In this document: in pieces, positions 14,390 through 21,660 of the stretch | Layout: every line of letters starts with the position of its first letter | Numbering within the stretch: the first letter of the stretch is position 1 | Assembly: GCA_017470045.1 (NCBI GenBank) | Contig: JAFUFG010000159.1 | Coordinates: 1 to 21,660 of the forward strand | Length of the DNA: 21,660 bases | Origin: Bacilli bacterium | GTDB lineage: Bacteria; Bacillota_I; Bacilli_A; RF39; UBA660 | Direction of reading: 5' to 3' | Program-made: the position numbers and the translations under genes | The notes under the pieces: model-generated | What the model was told of the DNA's origin: nothing | The model's input: only the letters and a program-made list of their open reading frames with translations | Database searches by the model: none

Positions 14390-15395
14390 CATTAGAAGAA
14401 CGATCACAAGTATAACCGTCATTTTCTAAATTTCTTTGAATATCATCAATATTTTGATTTTCTTCATATTCTGGTAATTTCGTTTTATATTTCGTTAAAA
14501 TTGGTTCTGCAACAGAATCATCAAACAAAGCATAATCAATGTGATAAGAAGTAACATAAGTTGCTCCTATTAAATCACAACTAACTGTAGTACCAATTGC
14601 AGTATTCGCAAACTCACTACTTAAACTTTTACAAGTTTTATATAAAGCCGTTAAATCATCAACGTCAGTTGCAACACTACCCTTCGTTGTTAAAGAATAA
14701 TTTAATTCACTTAATTGACTCTTTTCAAAATCAAAATCAAATGTATGAATATAATCATAATTCTTATCATTATCGGATTTTTCACAAGTTAAAGTACCAC
14801 TTGTAATGACTTTCTCTGTAATTGGTTCATCAACATTTCCAGATTGATTATGAGCTTCCAAAAAAGATGTAATATCTGGTAAAAAGAACACAACAGCAAA
14901 TAAAGCACCAATAATAATAAACATTAAGGCTTTACGGAAAAAACCAGGCTCTTTATATTCTACTTTTACTTCTTTTAAATTACGATTTTCTAGCGCAGCC
15001 TTTTCTTTTGCAGCAATAACATTAGTAGCCATAGATTCAGATGCAGATATTTGAGGAACAACTTCTTCCTCTTTCTTTTCTTCTACCACTTCTTCTTCCA
15101 ATGTCTCAACAACCGGTCTTAAAATTCTACTTTCCCCATCCTCTACAGGAGCATTTGCAGCTGCTACAGGAGGCGCAACAGTTGGAGGTGCTACCTCTAA
15201 TAATTCCTCCGTATCGTTAGATGCAGTAGGAGCAGCTACTGGTGCAGCTACTGGAGCTACTGGTGGGGCAACTGGAGCCACACTATTAGTATCCGTAGGT
15301 GTAACATTAGGAGTAGGATTTTGCACTGGATTTACATTAGTATTATTAGGTACAACGCCATTTGGCATTACATTATTATTTTCACTATTATTCAC
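14385..15395 (-). CDS. Membrane-anchored protein with Pro/Ala/Val-rich cytosolic N-terminus
   Basis: From the GTG at 15395 the product has 336 residues. GGGAG lies nine bases before this GTG, and an upstream in-frame TTG overlaps that site, so I prefer the GTG. Residues up to about 85 are Asn-rich, then a repetitive Pro/Ala/Val stretch (VAPPVAPVAAPVAAPTA). An acidic Glu/Val/Lys segment and a helix follow. The membrane helix is near 155-175 (ALMFIIIGALFAVVFFLP), and the C-terminal 155 residues should face outward, with four cysteines that may form disulfides. The long disordered, charged N-terminus on the inside could be a phosphorylation target or a scaffold. No family recognised. It follows rpe after a promoter at 15420-15428. 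Confidence 0.85.
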   Translation of the reverse strand: MNNSENNNVMPNGVVPNNTNVNPVQNPTPNVTPTDTNSVAPVAPPVAPVAAPVAAPTASNDTEELLEVAPPTVAPPVAAANAPVEDGESRILRPVVETLEEEVVEEKKEEEVVPQISASESMATNVIAAKEKAALENRNLKEVKVEYKEPGFFRKALMFIIIGALFAVVFFLPDITSFLEAHNQSGNVDEPITEKVITSGTLTCEKSDNDKNYDYIHTFDFDFEKSQLSELNYSLTTKGSVATDVDDLTALYKTCKSLSSEFANTAIGTTVSCDLIGATYVTSYHIDYALFDDSVAEPILTKYKTKLPEYEENQNIDDIQRNLENDGYTCDRSSNE

Positions 15396-15419
15396 GTATA
15401 TCAACTCCCTATTATCTAC

Positions 15420-15428
15420 ATTATAACA
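15420..15428 (-). promoter_or_regulatory. Extended -10 promoter for the Pro/Ala/Val-rich protein gene
   Basis: TGT followed by TATAAT on the minus strand, 25 bases before the GTG start. A small hairpin at the rpe stop lacks a T-run, so read-through from the rlmN-rpe operon is also possible. Confidence 0.55.
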
Positions 15429-15435
15429 TAGGACA

Positions 15436-16062
15436 TTATCTTAAAGAAGATATTTTTTCTTGAAAATCCTCCGCTCCAACAAGATAACTACCACTAGTAA
15501 CCATGTCACATTCCTTACATTCACTAATAGTATCTCCAGTAACACCACCATCCACATTAATAATAGCAGGAATATCATATTCGTTTAATAAAGCACGAAC
15601 TTCATGAATCTTATCTCCTGTTCCAGAAATGAATGGTTGTCCACCTTCTCCTGGTTCAACACTCATCACAAGAACACTATCAATAAATGGTAAATATGGA
15701 ACTAAAGCAGATACTGGAGTATCAGGTTTGATAGATAATCCTGCTTTAATAGAATATTTTTTAATTAGATTTAAACACTTTTCAATATCCTTATCAATTT
15801 CTACATGAATGATAATATATTCCGTATTAAGTTCTGCATATAGAGGAATATACTTCTCAGGATCTTCTACCATTAAATGTATTTCTAAACGTTTGGAAGT
15901 ATATTTATAAATATTTTTCATTTCCGAAAAAGGCATCGTTTTGTTTGGAACAAATTTTCCATCCATAATATCAACATGAATATAATCAACATCTGTTTGA
16001 TCTAATTTTCTTAAATCCATTGGAATGTTTTTACTACTTAAAAAAGATGCACTTACTTTCAT
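15436..16062 (-). CDS. rpe: Ribulose-phosphate 3-epimerase
   Basis: Interconverts ribulose 5-phosphate and xylulose 5-phosphate in the pentose phosphate pathway; a cytosolic metal-dependent TIM barrel. The 208 residues are slightly short of the usual 215-230. Motifs are IHVDIMDGKFVPN (His29, Asp31), EIHLMVEDP (His62), VMSVEPGEGGQPF over the phosphate loop, and NVDGGV (Asp171). All four metal ligands and the catalytic Asp pair (31 and 171) are present. Its ATG overlaps the rsgA stop by four bases (ATGA), and it ends the operon in the same order as in B. subtilis. Confidence 0.95.
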   Translation of the reverse strand: MKVSASFLSSKNIPMDLRKLDQTDVDYIHVDIMDGKFVPNKTMPFSEMKNIYKYTSKRLEIHLMVEDPEKYIPLYAELNTEYIIIHVEIDKDIEKCLNLIKKYSIKAGLSIKPDTPVSALVPYLPFIDSVLVMSVEPGEGGQPFISGTGDKIHEVRALLNEYDIPAIINVDGGVTGDTISECKECDMVTSGSYLVGAEDFQEKISSLR

Positions 16063-16895
16063 ATAATTTCCTCCTCCCCAATAAAATTCAAATAATCTTC
16101 ATAACGGCTCGAAAGAATAGAACCATTTCTTACTGCTTCTTTTACCGAACATTCTCCTTCCCTAGTGTGATTACAATCACGATAAGGACAAGGATATTTT
16201 TCAAATTCAATAAAAGAATTTCGTATATTTTCTCTTGATTCATCTTTAAAATCCAAAGCAGAAAAACCAGGTGTATCCATTACTTTACCATCTAAAAAGT
16301 CAAATAACTCTACAACACGAGTCGTATGTTTTCCTCTACCCAAAGCCAAAGATACTTCACCAGTTTCTAAATTCCAATCTGGATTCAATTTATTTAATAA
16401 AGAACTTTTACCAGCTCCAGTTTGCCCTGTAAAAACAGAAGTCTTACCAGTAATAAGAGATTTTATTTTATCAATTTCTTGATTCGATACAACGATATAA
16501 CCAATTTCTCTATAATAATCAAGAATTGGCTTAATCTTTTCATAATCCGTATCTTCTACCAGATCCTCTTTCGTAATAACAATAATCGGTTTAACAGAAT
16601 GCATTTCCATCAAACTAATCATCTTATCCAATAAATTGGTAGAAAAATCCGGATGAACCAAACTTGTAACAATAAAAGCCTGATCAATATTACTTACCTT
16701 TGGTCTTTGAAACTCATTCTTTCGTTCTAAGACCTTTTCAATTAAATGGTCCTCAGTATGAAAAAGAACATAATCCCCCACTAAGGGAGTAATATGTTCT
16801 TTTCGAAATATACCACGACATTTACAAGGATAAGTTTCATTACCAGCTTTCACAAAATATAAATCACTACTAATTTTAATTATTTGTCCTTGCAT
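16059..16895 (-). CDS. rsgA: Ribosome small-subunit biogenesis GTPase
   Basis: Circularly permuted GTPase that binds the 30S subunit late in its maturation. The 278-residue length is normal. The N-terminal OB fold covers about 1-65. The G motifs appear in permuted order: ITKEDL (G4) at 107-112, GQTGAGKSSLLN (G1) at 157-168 and DTPGF (G3) at 207-211. The C-terminal zinc site has Cys236, Cys241, His243 and Cys249 in CPYRDCNHTREGEC, the family signature. It starts eight bases after the prkC frame and overlaps rpe by four bases, so it is co-transcribed with the kinase gene. Nothing unusual was seen in the protein. Confidence 0.97.
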   Translation of the reverse strand: MQGQIIKISSDLYFVKAGNETYPCKCRGIFRKEHITPLVGDYVLFHTEDHLIEKVLERKNEFQRPKVSNIDQAFIVTSLVHPDFSTNLLDKMISLMEMHSVKPIIVITKEDLVEDTDYEKIKPILDYYREIGYIVVSNQEIDKIKSLITGKTSVFTGQTGAGKSSLLNKLNPDWNLETGEVSLALGRGKHTTRVVELFDFLDGKVMDTPGFSALDFKDESRENIRNSFIEFEKYPCPYRDCNHTREGECSVKEAVRNGSILSSRYEDYLNFIGEEEII

Positions 16896-16903
16896 AAATC
16901 CCC

Positions 16904-18673
16904 CTACTCTGTATTCGATGTATTAGATTCTGTTCCACTCTCTGTATTCGTAGCAGGCTTAGGAGCCACTTCTTTTGGAGCAATAGCAACCGTAATCTTT
17001 AAAGTTTGCCCTTTTACAACTGGGCTACCAACACCACGAGATTGTGAAATAATCGTACCCTCTGCATAAGCAGATGTTTCTTGTTCTACTACTTCTAATT
17101 TCAAACCATATTTGTTACAGAAATTTTCTGCATCACTTTGGCTCCATCCAAGTTCTGCCATATCTGGGAACTCTTCTACAAGATTTGGAATATATAATGT
17201 TAATTTATCTCCTTCTTTAACTTCACTACCCTTCGCTAAAGATTGACCGATAATTTCTTGTTCATCATATTCTTTATCTTTATCATCGATATCTTTCTTT
17301 TCAATATCAACAACTAAACCTTTTAATTGTAATTCTGTTTGAACTTTAATATAGTTTTGACCAGTATAATCATCTAATTGGAAAGTATCTTCTCCAGAAG
17401 ATTTATAAATGGTAATAGTAGCACCATATTTTACTTTCTTTCCAGCAGTTGGATTTGTTTTTACAACACGATTCTTATCAATCGTCTTACTTGGTGTTAA
17501 TTCAACCTTTTTCGCAACAACAAATCCAGCATCTTTTAATTTAGTCTCACATCGACTTACTTTTAATCCTTTACAATCAGGAACAACAGCCTCTTTTTCA
17601 CTAAAAGATGGATAAACATAAATGAAGAAAATGAACACACCAATCAATAGTACTGCAATAATACTTAAAATAATAATGAGAATCTTCATCTTATTCTTTT
17701 TCTTCTTTGGTTTTTCTTCTACTTCTAAATCCTCTTGTTTTATTTCTTCTACTGGAGTATCCACAGTCTCTTCTTTCTTTGGCTCTGCCTTTTTCTTAGA
17801 TTCTTCATGTTCTGGATACTTATATTGATAAGGCTCTTCATTCATACGATCATCATCCAATGCCGTTAATAAATCTTGATGCATACTCTTTACATCATCA
17901 TAACGATTCTTTGGATTCTTAGCCGTAGCCTTAATAATAATATTTTCAATACTTTGTGGAATTGCAGGATTCGATTCTCTTAAACTTGGAAGAGGATCTC
18001 TCATATGCTTTAACGCAATCTCTACTGCATTTTCACCACGGAAAGGTAAAGTACCACTTAATAACTCATAGAAAATAATTCCCATAGAGTAAATATCACT
18101 CTTGATCGTAGAACCTTTTCCACTAGCTTGTTCTGGTGGTAAATAATGAACAGAACCCATTACAGAATTTGTTTGAGTAAGTTGCGTAGCATTTAATGCC
18201 ATAGCAATACCAAAATCTGTAATCTTAATTTGTCCATCATCTTTAATCATGATATTTTGAGGTTTTAAATCACGATGGATGATATAAGAATCATGTGCGT
18301 GAGCCATACCCTCTGTTAATTGTAACATGATATCGATAGCTTCTGATAAGGTTAAAGTACCACGTTTCTTTAATAATTGTTTTAGAGTTTTTCCTTCAAT
18401 ATACTCCATAACAATGTAGTATAATCCATCATCTTCCCCTACATCATACATTTCAACGATATTAGGATGTGCAAGAGAGGATGCAGATAAAGCTTCTCTT
18501 TGGAAACGACGAACAAATTTCTCATCATTCGATTAATCTCCACGTAATACTTTAATCGCTACGTTTCGATCTAGAATAGTATCATATCCTAGATAAACAT
18601 TTTCCATACCACCTTCACCAATAGAACGTATGATTTCATAACGATCATTAATTTTTTGCCCCTTTGTTATCAC
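16904..18673 (-). pseudogene. prkC: PASTA-domain Ser/Thr protein kinase interrupted by an in-frame TAA
   Basis: PrkC/PknB-type membrane kinase that senses muropeptides. The natural start is a GTG at 18673 overlapping the prpC stop (GTGA). Codons 1-46 encode the ATP lobe: [10 protein letters not shown] (18-27) and VAIKVL with catalytic Lys41. Codon 47 is TAA (18535-18533); the frame then resumes as SNDEKFVRRFQREALSASSL, giving about 588 coding codons in total. HRDLKPQNI, DFG and the activation segment, one membrane helix, three PASTA domains and a Ser/Thr/Asn-rich tail are intact. TTA (Leu) to TAA would explain the stop. An ATG restart at 18451 gives 515 residues without the glycine loop, Lys41 or the helix C Glu, so it could not be an active kinase. 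No suppressor tRNA was seen among the three tRNAs here. Confidence 0.9.
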
Positions 18674-19416
18674 TCAGATTCACCTTCTTCAAAACGTGTT
18701 AAATAAGCTACCGAAATATTATCAGTTCCACCCCTGTTGTTTGCCTTTTGAATAAGTTTAACGACTTTATCTTCTGGACTACCAGATCCCAAAAGAACTT
18801 TACAAATTTGTTCTTTTTCTAGCATGTTTGTTAAACCATCACTAGATAAAAGTATTTGTGAAATATCCATATCACAATCAAAGATATCCACATCTACTTC
18901 TGCAGCTGCTCCTAAAGCTTTCATTAAAACGTTCTTCTTAGGATGTACAGAAGCCTCTTCTTTGGTTAATTCTCCAGCACTTACTAATAGATTAACCAAT
19001 GTATGATCATAAGTAACTTTATGTAATTTATCATCTTTTACAACAAAGCCACTAGAATCTCCAACATTACCAAATAATAGATAATCATCTGTTAAAATTG
19101 CCATTACTAAGGTTGTTCCCATCCCTTTACTTTCAGGATGAGTCTTTTCATGTTGAAAAATCAATGAATTAATTTCATCAACAGAATCTCGAATCCAGTT
19201 AACAGCATCGATTTTTGACATATTCGCAAAACTTTCTTTGAAATGTCTTCCCAAATAACCTATGGCAATCGAACTTGCTACTTCTCCAGCGGAATGACCT
19301 CCCATTCCATCAGCTATTGCTAACAAATGATTCCCTGAAGAATTCTTAACAATAATGACACTATCCTCGTTATGATCACGAACCTTACCAGGATCCGTTA
19401 AATAAAAAGATCTCAT
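18670..19416 (-). CDS. prpC: PP2C-type serine/threonine phosphatase
   Basis: Mn/Mg-dependent phosphatase that reverses PrkC phosphorylation. The 248 residues cover the whole PP2C fold: DHNEDS at 14-19, [13 protein letters not shown] near 33-45 with the metal-binding Asp36, GDSSGF around 118, LSSDGLTN, and the closing [11 protein letters not shown] with a metal-binding Asp. All these motifs are present, so it looks active. Its ATG overlaps the rlmN stop by four bases (ATGA), and its TGA overlaps the prkC GTG (GTGA), so three successive genes are translationally coupled. With prkC interrupted, its usual partner may be absent here unless another kinase exists in the genome. Confidence 0.96.
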   Translation of the reverse strand: MRSFYLTDPGKVRDHNEDSVIIVKNSSGNHLLAIADGMGGHSAGEVASSIAIGYLGRHFKESFANMSKIDAVNWIRDSVDEINSLIFQHEKTHPESKGMGTTLVMAILTDDYLLFGNVGDSSGFVVKDDKLHKVTYDHTLVNLLVSAGELTKEEASVHPKKNVLMKALGAAAEVDVDIFDCDMDISQILLSSDGLTNMLEKEQICKVLLGSGSPEDKVVKLIQKANNRGGTDNISVAYLTRFEEGESE

Positions 19417-20435
19417 AACTCCTCCTTCTTACTTCTAAGTTGTCCACAGGCAGCACTAATCTTACCACCAAACTCCTTACGTATCGTAACTGTTAGTTTA
19501 TTCTTCTTAAGTATATCATAAAAACGCATGATTTGTACTATTTTTGTACGTTTAAACTCAATATTATTCGTTTCATTATAAGGAATTAAATTAATATAAC
19601 AATTCATGCCCTTTACTAATTCGCATAACTCTTTCGCACATTCTTCCGAATCATTTACTCCTTCTAATAAAATATACTCAAAAGTAAGTCTACGATTCGT
19701 CTTATTATAATAATCTTTTAAAGCAGACATCAACACTTCTAATGGATATACTTTATTAATTGGCATAATTTGATTACGAATCTTATTATTAGGTGCATGT
19801 AAACTAATTGCTAGATTCACTTGTAAAGGAAATTTAGCAAATTCCTTGATTTTTGGCACAACTCCACAAGTTGACACTGTCAAGTGTCTAGCCCCAATAG
19901 CAAGTCCAAATGGATCATTTAAGATAGTAAAGAACTTCATTACATTATCATAATTATCAAATGGTTCACCAATTCCCATTACAACAACATGGCTGATACG
20001 ATTACCATATTCTTCTTCAATCATAAGAATTTGTAAAACCATTTCGTATACTTCTAGATTACGTACTTTCTTTCTTCTACCAGATTCACAAAACTTACAT
20101 CCCATATTGCAACCAACTTGACTAGAGACACAGACACTATTTCCAAAGTCATGCAACATTAAAACTGCTTCAATATGTTCACCATCTTCTAATTCAAACA
20201 AATACTTTCGAACGTCTTCATCTTTTTGTATCTCTACGATTTTTAATTTCGAACAAGAATAATCCGTTCCAACTTTTGTCAATAAATCCTTACTTAAATT
20301 AGATGCTTGAGAAAAGTCAGAAATACGTTTTATATATAACCAATCAAATAATTGTTTTGCATGAAATTTTTTAGATCCAATCGATAAAAAATACTCTTCC
20401 ATATCTGCTAAACTAAGTCCATATATATTTTTCAT
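19413..20435 (-). CDS. rlmN: 23S rRNA (adenine-C2) methyltransferase RlmN
   Basis: Radical SAM enzyme that methylates C2 of A2503 in 23S rRNA (and A37 of some tRNAs). From the preferred start it has 340 residues, the usual length. The radical SAM cluster is in VGCNMGCKFC (Cys109, Cys113, Cys116), Cys102 in VCVSSQVGC matches the conserved Cys118 of E. coli, and Cys330 in GGKISAACGQL matches the methyl-carrying Cys355. The frame is open to 20537, but I chose the ATG at 20435 because GGTGAT precedes it, the extra 34 residues do not look like RlmN, and they would run back through the terminator. The FCESG sequence after the cluster belongs to a Firmicutes subgroup rather than Cfr, but Cfr-like activity cannot be excluded by eye. 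Confidence 0.93.
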   Translation of the reverse strand: MKNIYGLSLADMEEYFLSIGSKKFHAKQLFDWLYIKRISDFSQASNLSKDLLTKVGTDYSCSKLKIVEIQKDEDVRKYLFELEDGEHIEAVLMLHDFGNSVCVSSQVGCNMGCKFCESGRRKKVRNLEVYEMVLQILMIEEEYGNRISHVVVMGIGEPFDNYDNVMKFFTILNDPFGLAIGARHLTVSTCGVVPKIKEFAKFPLQVNLAISLHAPNNKIRNQIMPINKVYPLEVLMSALKDYYNKTNRRLTFEYILLEGVNDSEECAKELCELVKGMNCYINLIPYNETNNIEFKRTKIVQIMRFYDILKKNKLTVTIRKEFGGKISAACGQLRSKKEEL

Positions 20436-20463
20436 AAGTATCACCACACTCTTATAATAACAT

Positions 20464-20506
20464 AAAAAAGAAGAAATATTAACCCATCGGATTAACGATT
20501 TCTTCT
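20464..20506 (-). terminator. Long hairpin terminator between the 240-residue gene and rlmN
   Basis: On the minus strand AGAAGAAAT (20506-20498) pairs with ATTTCTTCT (20477-20469) and encloses an inner seven-pair stem, TTAATCC with GGGTTAA (one G-U pair); a T-run follows. The stop codon of the 240-residue gene lies in the inner stem. It separates fmt and its partner from the rlmN operon. A TATTAT element just downstream may be the rlmN -10. Confidence 0.85.
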
Positions 20507-21201
20507 GTTGTATCAAAATCACTATATTGGCAAACAATTCGCATCATCTTTTCGCATTTACCAGTTGTTTTACCATAGGAATCAAGATTAAATTCTAAAT
20601 TCGTAATTCTTTCATCTTGAATAGTAACAATAATTTCATTTACTTCATCAGCAACATCTAATTCACGATTATAAGCAATTCTCTCAATCGTAGAACTACT
20701 AATAGAATAACGATAAACAACCTTACCACTACTATATTCCGTCTTCGATTCATAACTAGCATTTTCTAATAGAGCATCTGCATTATCAATTACCAATAAC
20801 TCCTCTAATGGTCTAGTAGTAATACGATAATTAGATATCGTTTCTTCTTCAAAATAAGCAAATAATCCTCGGAAATATTTCTTCTTAATATCTTTACTAG
20901 TATAATCAAAAGACTCTTCTTGATCTACTTTAAGCCCTGTTAAGGTATATAATTCAGAATCAATTCCAATAGAATATAGAAAATGATATCTCTTACCATT
21001 CACTTTTTCTACACTAAATACATTATTCTTCTTTTCTGTATTTGAATCCATATTAGTATAAGAACCATCTACACTTCTCAAGAAAATCGTTAAGAATAAG
21101 AAAAAGAAGAAATAAAATCCAAAGAAAAGAATTGCTTTTCCTCTAGGAGTTTTACTAAGTCCTGTTAAAAAACCAAATGTTTTATGGAAATAATCTTTCA
21201 T
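20479..21201 (-). CDS. Single-pass anchored protein of unknown function in the rsmB position
   Basis: A 240-residue protein with a basic cytosolic start, a phenylalanine-rich membrane helix at about 24-43 (AILFFGFYFFFFLFLTIFL), and an extracellular part from about 45 on that looks rich in beta strands, with a Cys pair (GKCEKMMRIVC) near the end. There is no lipobox. I recognise no family. Its ATG overlaps the fmt stop by four bases, so it is translationally coupled to fmt. In B. subtilis the slot between fmt and rlmN is held by rsmB, a 16S rRNA methyltransferase; this protein is not RsmB. The unit ends at the hairpin at 20464-20506. Confidence 0.85.
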   Translation of the reverse strand: MKDYFHKTFGFLTGLSKTPRGKAILFFGFYFFFFLFLTIFLRSVDGSYTNMDSNTEKKNNVFSVEKVNGKRYHFLYSIGIDSELYTLTGLKVDQEESFDYTSKDIKKKYFRGLFAYFEEETISNYRITTRPLEELLVIDNADALLENASYESKTEYSSGKVVYRYSISSSTIERIAYNRELDVADEVNEIIVTIQDERITNLEFNLDSYGKTTGKCEKMMRIVCQYSDFDTTEEIVNPMG

Positions 21202-21660
21202 TCAAACACCTTTCCCAACAACGAATCCCCATCTTTACCATTCAAATAATCACGAACACTCATTCTCTTCTTACCAGCTTGTTTGATAGAAGTAAGAATG
21301 ATTTCTCCATCCGATGTACATACTCCAATTCCATCTTTATAAATCTTACTAATTTCACCACATTGTTTTTGATATTTCGTATCTCCCATACGAGCTTCAT
21401 AGATTTTGTATTCTACTCCATCTAATATTGCATTAGCTCCTGGAACAGGACATAGTCCACGAATATGATTGAATACCTCTCTCGTAGTTTTAGTAAAATC
21501 TAAATGTTCTTCTTCTCTTTGAATATTATATCCGAATGTAACTTCTTCTTCATTTTGCTTTATTCTCTCATTCGTACCATCAATGATAGAAGGTAATGTA
21601 TCTAGTAATAATTCACGACCCATAACACTTAATCGATCATGTAGACTCTCTAAATTATCC
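21198..21660 (-). CDS. fmt: Methionyl-tRNA formyltransferase, N-terminus cut by window edge
   Basis: The last 153 residues of the enzyme that formylates initiator Met-tRNA with 10-formyl-tetrahydrofolate. The frame is open to the right edge, reading LHDRLSVMGRELLLDTLPSI, so the ATG at 21623 is internal and not the start; the N-terminal catalytic domain lies outside the window. Visible parts are the end of the Rossmann domain, the linker, and the C-terminal OB domain with NHIRGLCPVPGANAILDG and SDGEIILTSIKQAGKKRMSV, all typical of Fmt. Its TGA overlaps the ATG of the next gene (ATGA). Fmt normally follows def and priA in Firmicutes; those would lie to the right. Confidence 0.93.
   Translation of the reverse strand, partial: DNLESLHDRLSVMGRELLLDTLPSIIDGTNERIKQNEEEVTFGYNIQREEEHLDFTKTTREVFNHIRGLCPVPGANAILDGVEYKIYEARMGDTKYQKQCGEISKIYKDGIGVCTSDGEIILTSIKQAGKKRMSVRDYLNGKDGDSLLGKVFE

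Noticed and set aside
13276..14415. Several plus-strand open frames opposite tex (13276, 13659, 13882, 14146)
   Set aside because: All are antisense to a well-supported Tex gene and none has recognisable motifs.
15430..15452. Terminator after rpe
   Set aside because: A small TATCTT/AAGATA hairpin is present but no T-run follows it.
16422..18006. Plus-strand frames opposite rsgA and prkC
   Set aside because: Antisense shadows of conserved genes; hydrophobic or Ser/Phe-rich composition follows from the opposite-strand codons.
16904..18673. Reassigned TAA codon explaining the prkC stop
   Set aside because: TAA ends other genes in the window (tex, guaB, rpe, the sigma gene), so it is a normal stop here.
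20436..20537. N-terminal extension of rlmN to 20537
   Set aside because: Would run through the terminator hairpin and add 34 residues unlike RlmN; the ATG at 20435 has a good ribosome site.

Overview
The window comes from an AT-rich (roughly one-third GC), gene-dense low-GC Gram-positive chromosome with standard stop codons (TAA, TAG and TGA all terminate genes, so the code is table 11). The order fmt - x - rlmN - prpC - prkC - rsgA - rpe matches Bacillus-type Firmicutes. A sigF/sigG-like gene sits directly upstream of spoVAC-AD-AE, as in spore formers. The short proteins, tight packing and reduced operons suggest a small-genome uncultured gut Bacilli lineage (RF39/RFN20- or Erysipelotrichales-like). 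That placement is inference.

All genes but one lie on the minus strand, so transcription runs from right to left. From the right: the end of fmt and an anchored protein of unknown function (where Bacillus has rsmB), closed by a strong hairpin terminator. Then rlmN-prpC-prkC-rsgA-rpe, an operon joining 23S rRNA methylation, Ser/Thr phospho-signalling, ribosome maturation and the pentose phosphate pathway. Next come a Pro/Ala/Val-rich membrane-anchored protein, tex, and a Thr-rich anchored protein coupled to a small nucleotide-binding-like protein. The sporulation block follows: sigma factor, spoVAC, spoVAD, spoVAE. After it come an anchored protein, the single plus-strand gene (RNHCP zinc protein), scpA-scpB, three tRNAs (Leu-CAA, Thr-CGT, Thr-GGT), a multi-pass membrane protein, guaB, an ER-type signal peptidase with a long extra C-terminal domain, two unknown proteins, and a partial lipoprotein running off the left edge.

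Three points deserve attention. (1) prkC is interrupted by an in-frame TAA between its catalytic Lys and the C-helix Glu. (2) The sporulation sigma gene has a good promoter, a perfect Spo0A box and a strong Shine-Dalgarno, but the codon at the start position is GTA, and no ATG/GTG/TTG lies in frame before conserved region 2. Both look like single-base changes: real decay, strain variation or assembly error. (3) A sequence matching the SigG promoter consensus with an 18-base spacer precedes spoVAC.

No mobile element, CRISPR array or phage gene was seen. No stretch over 300 bases lacks a gene: the longest non-protein stretch, 5397-5786, holds the tRNA cluster with its promoter and terminator.
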